Below are positions 14,712-22,582 of a DNA stretch of 27,449 bases, piece by piece. The notes below the pieces were generated by a model. That model did not search any database and was not told the DNA's origin. It worked only from the letters and a program-made list of their open reading frames with translations. Source of the DNA: a bacterium (GTDB lineage: Bacteria; Ratteibacteria; UBA8468; B48-G9; JAFGKM01); contig JALNXB010000027.1 in the NCBI GenBank assembly GCA_023230585.1, positions 1 to 27,449 of the forward strand, written 5' to 3'. Position 1 is the first letter of the stretch, and every line of letters starts with the position of its first letter. A program made the position numbers and the translations under genes.

Positions 14712-15473
14712 CTACATTCTTTGTAGAAGAGTTTTTGTGTATGGATGTTGAGGTGCTGATATAATATCGGAGGTTTTGCCTTCTTCTATGATTTCTCCTT
14801 TGTACATTACGGATATTCTGTCAGATAAAAACCTTATTATTTGCAAGTTGTGAGATATAAAAAGGTAGGTTAGGTTAAGTTTTTCTTTCAAGTCAATTAA
14901 AAGATTAAGAATTTTTGCTTGTATAGATAAATCTAAATTGGAGGTTGGCTCATCACATATTAAAAACTCTGGATTGGTTGATAAAGCTCTTGCAATTGCA
15001 ATCCTTTGTCTTTCACCCCCGCTAAACTGGTGTGGAAAATTATCAAATTTTTTACTATCTATCCCTACAACCTCAAGAAGTTCTCTTGTCTTTTCAAACT
15101 TCTCTTTTACATTTAAACTGGTTGGCATCCCTTCTGATATAGCGTTACCAATAGACAATCTTGGGTTAAGAGATTTGTACGGGTCCTGAAACACAACCTG
15201 AAAAGAACTTCGCAATCTTCTTAGGCTACGTTCATTTAATGCAGAGATATCAATGTTTTTGTAAAAGATTTTCCCGTTTGTAGGTTCTACTAATCTTATG
15301 ATAGTTTTTCCTAAAGTAGTTTTACCGCTACCGCTTTCTCCTATCACTCCAAAGGTTTCTCCTTTATATATCTCAAGGTTGATATCTTTTATAGCAGAAA
15401 AACTTTTTAGCCCAGTATTAGTTTTAACTGTATATACCTTGTTTAAGTTAACTGTTTTTATAAGAGTTTTCAT
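14712..15473 (-). CDS. oppF: Peptide ABC transporter ATP-binding protein, OppF/DppF type
   Basis: A 253-residue ATPase and the last gene of the transporter operon. Walker A GESGSGKTT (45-53), Q-loop Q96, signature FSGGERQ (150-156), Walker B LICDEP (171-176) and switch H208 are all present. It ends at the HPYTKTLL segment typical of the family but lacks the C-terminal oligopeptide extension that OppD retains. It overlaps oppD by 26 bases, so translation is probably coupled. It should pair with OppD to power uptake of peptides or other small solutes; the substrate cannot be read from the ATPases. Confidence 0.95.
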   Translation of the reverse strand: MKTLIKTVNLNKVYTVKTNTGLKSFSAIKDINLEIYKGETFGVIGESGSGKTTLGKTIIRLVEPTNGKIFYKNIDISALNERSLRRLRSSFQVVFQDPYKSLNPRLSIGNAISEGMPTSLNVKEKFEKTRELLEVVGIDSKKFDNFPHQFSGGERQRIAIARALSTNPEFLICDEPTSNLDLSIQAKILNLLIDLKEKLNLTYLFISHNLQIIRFLSDRISVMYKGEIIEEGKTSDIISAPQHPYTKTLLQRM

Positions 15474-16407
15474 ATCTGAAACACCTCACTACTGTTCCTT
15501 CTATAATTGTTTCTGTGGGTTCTTTTATAGTGCAAATATTTTTTTTATATATACACCTTGGGTGAAAAGGGCAACCAGTAGGAAGGTTGTGAAAATTGGG
15601 GACGGTTCCTTCGATTGTCTTGATTTTATCTCCCGGTGTATATCTTTCAGGTAGACATCCAACAAGTTTTTCTGTGTATGGATGTAAAGGTTTAGATAGA
15701 ATATTTTGAGCATCAGATATTTCTATTAGCCGTCCAGCGTACATAATTCCAATTCTTTTTACAAAAGAAGCTGCTAAAGAAATATCGTGAGTAATAAACA
15801 TTACCGAAAGCCCGTGTGTTGCCATCATCTTTTTAATAAGTTCTATTATTCCGTAGGCTGTTGTTACATCAAGTGCGGTAGTTGGCTCATCTGCAATAAG
15901 TAGGGCAGGGCTATTTACCAAAGATATGGCTATCATTATACGTTGTTGCATACCTCCGCTTAACTGGTGTGGGTATTGGTAGTAGACACTATTTTTTAGT
16001 TCTACTTCTTCCAGTATCTCCATAACTCTATCTCTTTTAGATATTGTTTTATCTTTAATTGCTTCTTCAATCTGTGCTCCTACAGTAAAAAGTGGGTTAA
16101 GGTAGGAGGAAGGTTCTTGAAATATCATACCAACATCTGTTCCTCTTATATTCTGAAGTTCTTTTTCGTTCATACTTAGAACGTTTTTACCTAAAAGACA
16201 AATTTCTCCTTTAGTTGCAGAAATATTTTTAGGTAAAAGTTGCATAATAGACATTGCGGTCATACTTTTACCGCTACCGCTTTCTCCTGCAAGTGCAAAA
16301 GATTCGTTTTTACCAATAGATAGATTTATTTCTCTTAGTATAACTACTCTTTTATTTTCTTTCTTTAAAGAAACTTCTAAACCGTCAATTTTAAGGGTTC
16401 TGTTCAT
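15448..16407 (-). CDS. oppD: Peptide ABC transporter ATP-binding protein, OppD/DppD type
   Basis: A 319-residue ATPase with Walker A GESGSGKS (41-48), Q-loop Q97, signature LSGGMQQ (149-155), Walker B LLIADEP (169-175) and switch H207. The C-terminal oligopeptide-transporter domain carries four cysteines (C279, C285, C292, C309) in the CPFHPRC...C...C arrangement that binds an iron-sulphur cluster in characterised DppD proteins. It lies six bases after oppC and overlaps oppF. Its closest relatives are in dipeptide/oligopeptide importers, but nickel and oligosaccharide importers share this architecture. Confidence 0.95.
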   Translation of the reverse strand: MNRTLKIDGLEVSLKKENKRVVILREINLSIGKNESFALAGESGSGKSMTAMSIMQLLPKNISATKGEICLLGKNVLSMNEKELQNIRGTDVGMIFQEPSSYLNPLFTVGAQIEEAIKDKTISKRDRVMEILEEVELKNSVYYQYPHQLSGGMQQRIMIAISLVNSPALLIADEPTTALDVTTAYGIIELIKKMMATHGLSVMFITHDISLAASFVKRIGIMYAGRLIEISDAQNILSKPLHPYTEKLVGCLPERYTPGDKIKTIEGTVPNFHNLPTGCPFHPRCIYKKNICTIKEPTETIIEGTVVRCFRYENSYKNS

Positions 16408-16413
16408 ATTTAA

Positions 16414-17463
16414 TTACCAATTTTTTGGGTCCATTGCATTCCTTATACCATCACCAAGAAAGTTGAAAGAAATGACCGTTATAAAGATAAAAAATCCAGG
16501 TATCAACATCCAAGGAGCGCCTGTTAATATCCTAAGGTTACCTATGGTTACAGACAACATATTGCCCCAACTTGCGTGAGGTTCTTGTATCCCAAGCCCA
16601 AGCAGACTAAGGGCTGATTCTCCCAGTATATATCCTGGTATTGATAAGGTAAGCGCTGTTATGGTATATGATAAGGTGTTTGGTAGGATATGTCGGGTTA
16701 TGATTCTAATATTTGATATTCCAAGAGATTTTGCTGCAAGTATATACTCTTCTTCTTTTATAGAAAGCACCATCCCCCTTATGATTCTTGCAAGAGATGC
16801 CCAACCAATAAGACTTAATATTATTACTATAAGAAAATATACCTGAATTGAAGAAAGGTTTGGTGGAAAGGCAGCCCTTAACGCAAGCATAAGGTAGAAG
16901 AAAGGAAACATCATTATTATTTCTACAACCCGCATTAAGATAGCGTCTGTTTTCCCGCCAAAATAGCCAGATATCCCACCAATTAGAAGTCCAAGAACAA
17001 AAGAGATGCTTACTCCTATTATGCCAATAGATAAAGATACTCTTGAGCCGTATAATATTCTTGAAAAAATATCTCTACCGTGAAGGTCTGTGCCAAAAAG
17101 AAAAAGTTGCCCGCCTTCTGCTTTAAATAGGTATCTTTGAGAAGTGAAAAATCCCAGTATCTTTCTTTTGGGTCCTTTTGTGAAAAATTTTATAGGGTAT
17201 ACTTTTGATATGTCCTGAGAATATTCTTTAAAGGCAGGATTAACAACTTTTATGCCGTAAACGAAAGGTCTATGTAGTTTCTTGTCTTTAAGTATATGTA
17301 TTTTTGTTGGTGGTGCGAGAGAGTATTCTCTATTCTGGAGTTCGTATGGGTAAGGTGCTATAGAATCAGCCAATATTGCTAAAAGATAAAGGAATCCAAG
17401 AATCCATAAAGAAATATAAGAGATTCTGTTGGCTTGTTTAAGTCTTCTTAAGAAAGTTTTCAT
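16414..17463 (-). CDS. oppC: Peptide ABC transporter permease, OppC/DppC type
   Basis: A 349-residue inner-membrane permease. An OppC-type N-terminal helix (about 17-38) is followed by a long loop (about 40-120) leading to the conserved GTDLHGRDIFSRILYG (124-139). Five or so further helices follow. The EAA coupling loop toward the ATPases is at about 238-262 (ILAAKSLGISNIRIITRHILPN). The protein ends FLGDGIRNAMDPK, typical of the family. The long extracytoplasmic loop makes it larger than E. coli DppC. It lies 46 bases after oppB. Confidence 0.95.
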   Translation of the reverse strand: MKTFLRRLKQANRISYISLWILGFLYLLAILADSIAPYPYELQNREYSLAPPTKIHILKDKKLHRPFVYGIKVVNPAFKEYSQDISKVYPIKFFTKGPKRKILGFFTSQRYLFKAEGGQLFLFGTDLHGRDIFSRILYGSRVSLSIGIIGVSISFVLGLLIGGISGYFGGKTDAILMRVVEIIMMFPFFYLMLALRAAFPPNLSSIQVYFLIVIILSLIGWASLARIIRGMVLSIKEEEYILAAKSLGISNIRIITRHILPNTLSYTITALTLSIPGYILGESALSLLGLGIQEPHASWGNMLSVTIGNLRILTGAPWMLIPGFFIFITVISFNFLGDGIRNAMDPKNW

Positions 17464-17509
17464 TAGTACTTTTTTATCCTTAAAATGTTTATAATGTCTA
17501 TGTAAAGCA

Positions 17510-18475
17510 TTATCTAAGTCTGACTCTCGGGTCGGTGGTTGCTATAAGTATGTCTGATATAAGGTTTCCTACAATAAGCAGAATACCACCAATTAAAAGA
17601 GAAGCCATAACAAGATAAAGGTCTTGTGAGAGGACTGCATCAAGAATGAGTCTTCCCATACCAGGCCAGTTTGTTACTATTTCTACAAGGGCAGCACCAC
17701 TTAATATAGAAGATAACGTGTAACCAAATATGGTTATCATAGGGTTTATTGAGTTTCTTAAGGTATGTTTAAAGTATACACTTGAATAACTGAGCCCCTT
17801 TGCTCTTGCTGTTGTAATATAGGGGCTTCCCAATGTTTCCAGAAAGTTGTTTTTCATAAGACGGAAGAGAGAACCGACCCCAGAAAGTGTTAACGCAATA
17901 CCAGGCAAAAGAAGGTGTTTTGTGTAATCAATAAACTTTTCCCATCCTGTTGAGTTTATACTAAAAACGCTTGTTGTGCCTCCTATGGGTAAAACATTTG
18001 TTTTTGCAACAAAAAAGACCAAAAGCATCGCTATAAGAAACGAAGGGATTGATAGCCCAATATATGCAAAAAAAGATAGGAGTTTTTCTTGCCATCTACC
18101 TTCCTTTATGGCAGCAAAAATACCAAGCGGGATTGCTAATGCCCAGGTAAAGAATATAGAAAAGAGAGATAAAGAGAGAGTGTTTTTAAGTTTCTGTTTT
18201 ATAAGAAAAGAGACAGGGACGTGGTAAGAGAATGATTCGCCCATATTTAAAGTGGCTATATTTTTTAACCAGTATAAATACTGTATAACAACCGGTTTGT
18301 CTAACCCAAACTCTACTCTCATAGATTCTATTGTTTGAGGAGATATTTCAGGGTTCATACTAAGTTGGGTGAAATAGTCTCCGGGAGCAAGTTGTATAAT
18401 AAGAAACGATATAAAAGTCATTCCAAGAACTAATGGTATAAACTGTAAAAACCGTTTTAAGATATATTTTTTCAT
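17510..18475 (-). CDS. oppB: Peptide ABC transporter permease, OppB/DppB type
   Basis: A 321-residue inner-membrane permease and first gene of the oppBCDF-type operon. It begins MKKYILKRFLQFIPLVLGMTFISF with the standard first helix and LAPGD, has about six helices, an EAA coupling loop at 217-245 (ITTARAKGLSYSSVYFKHTLRN) and the terminal DPRVRL of the family. There is no ribosome binding site before the ATG. A well-formed -10 ends six bases upstream, so the transcript may start at the ATG itself. No solute-binding protein gene is next to the operon; it must be elsewhere or outside the window. Confidence 0.95.
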   Translation of the reverse strand: MKKYILKRFLQFIPLVLGMTFISFLIIQLAPGDYFTQLSMNPEISPQTIESMRVEFGLDKPVVIQYLYWLKNIATLNMGESFSYHVPVSFLIKQKLKNTLSLSLFSIFFTWALAIPLGIFAAIKEGRWQEKLLSFFAYIGLSIPSFLIAMLLVFFVAKTNVLPIGGTTSVFSINSTGWEKFIDYTKHLLLPGIALTLSGVGSLFRLMKNNFLETLGSPYITTARAKGLSYSSVYFKHTLRNSINPMITIFGYTLSSILSGAALVEIVTNWPGMGRLILDAVLSQDLYLVMASLLIGGILLIVGNLISDILIATTDPRVRLR

Positions 18476-18481
18476 ACGTTT

Positions 18482-18510
18482 ATTTTACTTTTTTCTACAT
18501 ATAAAATCAA
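18482..18510 (-). promoter_or_regulatory. Predicted promoter of oppBCDF, placed for a leaderless transcript
   Basis: On the minus strand: -35 TTGATT (18505-18510), a 17-base spacer, -10 TAAAAT (18482-18487), then AAACGT and the ATG. The expected start site coincides with the A of the ATG at 18475. Confidence 0.55.
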
Positions 18511-18541
18511 AAGTAAAGACCTTCGCTAAGAAAAATAAGAG

Positions 18542-18569
18542 GAAAAAAGTATGTAGTGTCTACTCACTC
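18542..18569 (+). repeat. Dispersed repeat module D, copy 2
   Basis: A 28-base match to 73-100 with four mismatches, ending GTGTCTACTCACTC. Confidence 0.6.
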
Positions 18570-18609
18570 TGGTACTACGGTGCATACATCTTCTACGCCA
18601 CAATCGGGC

Positions 18610-18670
18610 ACTCTGAGAACTCACCCTTCTGCACAAAGAGCGTCTCCGAAGGGCTTAACAGGCTCAGAGT
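18610..18670 (+). repeat. Long nested hairpin in the repeat block
   Basis: Outer arms ACTCTGAG (18610-18617) and CTCAGAGT (18663-18670) enclose inner arms CCCTTC (18624-18629) and GAAGGG (18648-18653), with an 18-base loop. No T run follows on either side. There is no second copy in the window. Confidence 0.5.
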
Positions 18671-18674
18671 AGAA

Positions 18675-18722
18675 GAACAAAAGGCTTGAACCTTTTGTTA
18701 ACAGCCCCCCATTCCGTCTTTG
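18675..18722 (+). repeat. 48-base direct repeat E, copy 1
   Basis: Identical over 48 bases to 18993-19040. It contains a 9-bp hairpin (AACAAAAGG/CCTTTTGTT, loop CTTGAA) followed by GTTAAC-type and C-run sequence. The copies are 318 bases apart. Confidence 0.9.
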
Positions 18723-18750
18723 CGAGCGTCTCTTAGCGTGGCAATCTCGC
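18710..18750 (+). repeat. Dispersed repeat module F, copy 2
   Basis: Begins within the end of direct repeat E1 and continues through GCGAGC and TTAGCGTGGCAATCTCGC. It resembles 13525-13563. Confidence 0.5.
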
Positions 18751-18779
18751 CGTAGGCGGAAAAGGAATGCACCCTCTTT

Positions 18780-18850
18780 GCCTTCTCCCCTTGGAGTGTT
18801 TGGAGTAGTAAGTCCCCAAGGGGTTGCAGAGAGTTTAATGGGATGAGGTT
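18780..18850 (+). repeat. Dispersed repeat module C, copy 4 (truncated)
   Basis: Matches the first 71 bases of copy 1 with about six differences and then stops. The CCGCCGAAGCTTG half is missing and an AB repeat starts about 10 bases on. Confidence 0.8.
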
Positions 18851-18860
18851 GCCCCCTTTA

Positions 18861-18953
18861 TGTCATTCCGGACTTGATCCGGAATCTCGTTTTTTACGTT
18901 GTGCCAACTATCAACGTGGGTTACATTAGAGATTCTGAAACAAGTTCAAGATG
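18861..18953 (+). repeat. Two-hairpin AB repeat, copy 4
   Basis: Palindrome A is perfect (18865-18885). The spacer carries the T run and the AACGTGGGTTACATTAGAGA segment, also seen in inverse form at 8349-8367. Palindrome B (18932-18952) has decayed arms (ATTCTGAA/TTCAAGAT). Confidence 0.85.
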
Positions 18954-18992
18954 GTAAAATTGGGCGTTTAGGCATAAAATGGGCGAGTAGGG

Positions 18993-19040
18993 GAACAAAA
19001 GGCTTGAACCTTTTGTTAACAGCCCCCCATTCCGTCTTTG
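18993..19040 (+). repeat. 48-base direct repeat E, copy 2
   Basis: Identical to 18675-18722. Sequence diverges immediately afterwards, and module F does not continue here. Confidence 0.9.
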
Positions 19041-19074
19041 TGTCTTTGCAAATGTTGGACCTTCAGGTTAGTTT

Positions 19075-19102
19075 TTGTTTTAGAGCGTTGGTATGTTAAT
19101 AT
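19075..19102 (+). promoter_or_regulatory. Predicted promoter of the pyrK-cmk operon, placed for a leaderless transcript
   Basis: -35 TTGTTT (19075-19080), 16-base spacer, extended -10 TGTTAATAT (hexamer TAATAT 19097-19102). Six bases then separate it from the pyrK ATG, so transcription is expected to start at or within a base of the ATG. No ribosome binding site is present. Confidence 0.5.
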
Positions 19103-19108
19103 ATATGT

Positions 19109-19879
19109 ATGGAAACCAAAAACTTAAAAGTTCTCGATATTAAAGAACTTTCAGCTCAACATTATCTGTTGGAAATGGAAAATTCTTTTACCAAAAAGGT
19201 GTTACCGGGGCAGTTTATACACCTTAAGATTGAGCCATTCTTTTTGCGTAGACCTTTTTCTATTGCTGGCAGTGATAATGAAAGGATAAAAATCCTATTT
19301 AGGGTGGTAGGGGAAGGTTCAAATGTGTTAAGTGAGGTAAAAAAAGGAACTGTTCTTAATGCTGTTGGACCTTTAGGGACACCTTTTCCTTATAAGAAAG
19401 AATGGAAACACGCTTTTATTGTGGCTGGTGGTACAGGGGCTGCACCACTATTTTTTCTGGCTCAAACACTTGTAACAAAAGGGGTAGAAACCATCTTTTT
19501 CTATGGAGCAAGAAATATAGAAAATATTATGTTTAAAGCGCTTCCTTCTGGGATAGATTTTGTTTTTAGTACAGAAGACGGAAGTTACGGGGAAGAAGGG
19601 TTTATACATAAATCGGTACTCAAACATATAAAAGAAGGGTTTTTGCCTGATGTTTTATATTCAGGAGGACCTTACGGGCTTTTGAAAGAAGTTTCAAAAA
19701 TATCAACACTTTATAAAATCCCTGCTTTTGTATCTCTTGAAAACAGGATGGCTTGTGGGACAGGTTTGTGTGGTGGTTGTGTTACTAAAATAAAGACCAA
19801 AAAAGGGTGGGAGTATAAGAAAGTCTGTAAAGATGGTCCTGTTTTTAGCGCAGAGGAAGTTGTATGGGAGGGAGAGTAA
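19109..19879 (+). CDS. pyrK: Dihydroorotate dehydrogenase electron-transfer subunit PyrK
   Basis: A 256-residue FAD and [2Fe-2S] protein that passes electrons from PyrD to NAD+ in class 1B dihydroorotate dehydrogenase. The FAD site is RRPFSI (47-52), the nucleotide site GGTGAAP (107-113), and the cluster cysteines are C216, C221, C224 and C240 (CGTGLCGGC then VCKDGPVF). Both length and motifs are normal. It is the first gene of an eight-gene operon. The stop codon TAA shares its last A with the pyrD ATG. The start has no ribosome binding site, in contrast to pyrD. A related ferredoxin-NADP reductase is less likely because pyrD follows directly. Confidence 0.96.
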   Translation: METKNLKVLDIKELSAQHYLLEMENSFTKKVLPGQFIHLKIEPFFLRRPFSIAGSDNERIKILFRVVGEGSNVLSEVKKGTVLNAVGPLGTPFPYKKEWKHAFIVAGGTGAAPLFFLAQTLVTKGVETIFFYGARNIENIMFKALPSGIDFVFSTEDGSYGEEGFIHKSVLKHIKEGFLPDVLYSGGPYGLLKEVSKISTLYKIPAFVSLENRMACGTGLCGGCVTKIKTKKGWEYKKVCKDGPVFSAEEVVWEGE

Positions 19880-20814
19880 TGCTTAATTTGAAGATAGGTA
19901 ATATGACTTTTGAATCTCCTGTTTTTATGATGAGCGGTATTTTTAGTTACGGGGAGATAAAGATTGGTTACCTTGATTATAAAAAGATAGGCGCAATTGT
20001 TACAAAAACTATTACTCTTAAGCCTCGTGAAGGTAACCCGCAACCAAGAATCTGGGAGGTTGGTAGCGGTATGTTAAATTCTATAGGGTTACAAAACCCA
20101 GGTATAAATGGGTTCCTCTCTGAACATCTTTTGGAAATAAAAAAAAGGGGGCTTAAAACTATAATCAGTGTTTCAGGGCAAAACTCTAAAGAGGTGCTTG
20201 GTATTGTTAATCCTCTTGTTGAAGCAGGTGTCCAGGCTATTGAAATAAATTTATCTTGTCCTAATGTTCACAGGGATAGGCTTATGGTGTCTCAATCTGA
20301 AAAGAGAACATATAATCTTGTGAAAGACGTAAAGGCAGTATGTAAAGATATTCTGTTAATTGTTAAACTTTCTCCTAATGTAACAGATATTTCTAAAGTG
20401 GCTGTATCTGCACAAGATGCAGGTGCCGACGCTTTAAGTTTAATCAATACAGTAAAAGGTTTAGCTGTTGATATAGAAGGAAGAAGGATTATTGAAGGAG
20501 GGTTATCAGGGCCCCCGATAAAACCTATAGGGTTGAAATCTGTATATGATGTTTTCAAAAAAGTTACAATACCCATAATAGGTATTGGTGGTATAGAGAA
20601 CGGAAAGGATGCTCTTGAGTATCTACTTTTAGGGGCAAGTGCAGTAGGTGTTGGTAGCGGTTTCTTTTCTAATCCAGGGTTACCTATGGAGATATATGAT
20701 ACCGTGAAAGATTACCTTTCAAAACATAATTATAAAAATATCAAAGATATTACAGGGTTGTTTAATGAAAAAAAAGAAGAGGTTTCTTCAGGCAAAAGAG
20801 AAAGAAGAAAATAG
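19879..20814 (+). CDS. pyrD: Dihydroorotate dehydrogenase catalytic subunit, class 1B
   Basis: A 311-residue FMN TIM-barrel enzyme that oxidises dihydroorotate to orotate, step four of pyrimidine synthesis. VTKTIT (41-46) holds the FMN-contacting lysine, NLSCPN (124-129) the catalytic base C127 that marks class 1, then INTVKG (189-194), GGLSGPPIKP (207-216) and GIGGI (235-239). Cysteine as the base and the adjacent pyrK fit class 1B. The ATG at 19879 is chosen over an in-frame ATG at 19864 because GGGAGGGAG lies just before it and it overlaps the pyrK stop as TAATG. The C-terminal 15 residues are very charged and overlap the next gene by 50 bases. Confidence 0.96.
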   Translation: MLNLKIGNMTFESPVFMMSGIFSYGEIKIGYLDYKKIGAIVTKTITLKPREGNPQPRIWEVGSGMLNSIGLQNPGINGFLSEHLLEIKKRGLKTIISVSGQNSKEVLGIVNPLVEAGVQAIEINLSCPNVHRDRLMVSQSEKRTYNLVKDVKAVCKDILLIVKLSPNVTDISKVAVSAQDAGADALSLINTVKGLAVDIEGRRIIEGGLSGPPIKPIGLKSVYDVFKKVTIPIIGIGGIENGKDALEYLLLGASAVGVGSGFFSNPGLPMEIYDTVKDYLSKHNYKNIKDITGLFNEKKEEVSSGKRERRK

Positions 20815-22582
20815 TCCGTTAAGGTTTGTAACCCTTGTTAGTGTTGGAATATTTCTTTTTCTAAGGTTTTTCTTTGATGGATTAAGTTATACATATTTTA
20901 ATTTTTTCTGGAATATCTATTTCTTCTTACTTCTTATAGTACAACTAATATTTAGAAAAGATAAGAATCTTTTTTATAAAGAAGAGGTACTAATTTTCCT
21001 TTTTTTTCTTTTTTCTGTCATCTCTTCAAATGTTGCTCCAGTTAAAAACAATGGTATACTCTACAATGCACAGATTCTGGCTTATATATCTATATTCTCT
21101 CTTATAATACATAACCTTAAAAAAACTGATGTAAAGACACTCAACTTGGTATTGCTTGTTAGCGCTTTTTTAATAACCTTATATGGTCTATACCAATATT
21201 TTTGGGGATTAGAAGAAACAAGGAAGATGGTTTTTTCCAATCCTGAGTTTTTAAAAAACTTACCGCCAACTTTTTTGGAAAGACTTGAAAGTAAAAGAAT
21301 TTTTGCAACTTTTACTTACCCAAACGTTTATGCGTCGTTCCTGTTGTTTTTAATACCTACCTCTCTTTTTATGTATATCTCGGAAAACACTGAACTGGTA
21401 AAAATTCTTGCAATATCTGTTCTTATTACCTCTTTAGTCAATCTTATTCTTACAGGTTCTTTGGGTGGCATACTTATATGTGTCTTTGTTGCAATTTTAA
21501 TGTTACTGTTTATATTTTTTAGAAACAGTAAATTTTTTAAGGTAACTATTATTTCGTGCCTATTATTACAAATACTGGTACTGGTTGCAATATACGCTAC
21601 AGGTAAATTGCCTAAAACAGCGTCTTTTGACGATAGGTTGGGTTATTGGCAGGCTGCTGTACAGATTTTTCGTGAAAAACCCGTTTTAGGTGCTGGTCCT
21701 GGTAATTATATGCACAATTATACAAGGTTTAAACGTCCTGAAAGTATGGAAGCTAAACATGCACATTCTATATTTTTTGAAACGCTTTCAGAGACTGGTA
21801 TTGTTGGAGTGCTCTTGTTATTCTCTTTTTTTATTAAGTTTATATTTATTTCTTTTAAAAGACGTAAATCTGAATTACTTCTTTATGGTGCTGGGTTCTC
21901 GTTTTTGGCGTTTTTTTTGCATAACCTTCTGGACTTTAACTTTATTAACCCAGCTGTAGCTGTTCTATTCTTTATATCTGGCGGTATAATTGTAATGTCG
22001 GCTGAAATTAAGCCAGTTACTATTGATCGAAGGTTGACAAAAACAGTAAATTATCTTATTATAATCACAGTATTTTTAACAGGTTGTAATTACTTAAGAT
22101 ATACCTTTTCAGAAAAGAATATAGTTCACTATAATGAATCTAAATCAAGTAATAGTCGGGTTTTTTATATAGATAAGGCTATAAAACTTTACCCTAAAAA
22201 CTTTGAAGTTTATGAGAAGAAAGGCGATATTTATTCAAGTGAAACTCTTTCAGGCAAGAAAGAATCTTTTGAGGATGCGAAGACTTTTTATTTGAAAGCA
22301 ATCTCGTTAAATCCTTATTCGTCGAGGGTTTATAGAAAGATGGCTATACTTCATCAACAACTGGGGTATATTGACGTAGCAGAGATGTGGTATCTGAAAG
22401 TTTTAGAGAATTACCCTGCAAAAAAACAGTATAACCTTGAAATGGCTGTTTTTTATTTAAATAATAACAATAGAAGTAAAGCTGCTAAATATTACCAAGA
22501 TAGTACCAAATTAAATGCAGCAACTGTAGAGGAGGCGCATATCAACGCCGTTTATATAAGATGGATAGAATCGCAGAAATAG
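20765..22582 (+). CDS. O-antigen ligase/polymerase-like membrane protein with C-terminal TPR region
   Basis: A 605-residue protein. About ten to twelve membrane helices span residues 20-445. The RIFATFTYPNVYASFL segment (178-193) and the large loop RLGYWQAAVQIFREKPVLGAGPGNY (291-315), with EAKHAHSIFFETLSETG (329-345), match the Wzy_C/O-antigen ligase family, including the conserved arginines and H334. Residues 465-600 contain tetratricopeptide-type repeats, probably outside the cytoplasm. Such proteins join or polymerise lipid-linked glycans, or transfer glycans to proteins such as pilins; the substrate is unknown here. No other polysaccharide gene is in the window. The only usable start overlaps pyrD by 50 bases, and the end overlaps the next gene by 22. 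Its place among nucleotide and translation genes is odd. Confidence 0.82.
   Translation: MKKKKRFLQAKEKEENSPLRFVTLVSVGIFLFLRFFFDGLSYTYFNFFWNIYFFLLLIVQLIFRKDKNLFYKEEVLIFLFFLFSVISSNVAPVKNNGILYNAQILAYISIFSLIIHNLKKTDVKTLNLVLLVSAFLITLYGLYQYFWGLEETRKMVFSNPEFLKNLPPTFLERLESKRIFATFTYPNVYASFLLFLIPTSLFMYISENTELVKILAISVLITSLVNLILTGSLGGILICVFVAILMLLFIFFRNSKFFKVTIISCLLLQILVLVAIYATGKLPKTASFDDRLGYWQAAVQIFREKPVLGAGPGNYMHNYTRFKRPESMEAKHAHSIFFETLSETGIVGVLLLFSFFIKFIFISFKRRKSELLLYGAGFSFLAFFLHNLLDFNFINPAVAVLFFISGGIIVMSAEIKPVTIDRRLTKTVNYLIIITVFLTGCNYLRYTFSEKNIVHYNESKSSNSRVFYIDKAIKLYPKNFEVYEKKGDIYSSETLSGKKESFEDAKTFYLKAISLNPYSSRVYRKMAILHQQLGYIDVAEMWYLKVLENYPAKKQYNLEMAVFYLNNNNRSKAAKYYQDSTKLNAATVEEAHINAVYIRWIESQK

Larger units (their letters stand above)
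18476..19108. other. 633-base divergent intergenic region packed with repeats
   Basis: No gene is supported. In order it holds the oppB promoter, module D copy 2, a long hairpin (18610-18670), direct repeat E1, module F copy 2, module C copy 4, an AB repeat, direct repeat E2 and the pyrK promoter. Little of the gap is unaccounted for. Confidence 0.7.

Noticed and set aside
14712..14738. CTACA/TGTAG hairpin plus T run as terminator for the second pilin-like gene
   Set aside because: Only five weak base pairs, located inside the oppF coding end, with seven bases between the stem and the T run.
281..18953. The regularly shaped palindromes as a CRISPR array
   Set aside because: Copies are kilobases apart, occur in both orientations and have similar rather than variable spacers; no cas gene is present.
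18899..19099. Plus-strand 66-residue reading frame before pyrK
   Set aside because: It consists of palindrome B and direct repeat E read in one frame, with no ribosome binding site or protein-like composition.
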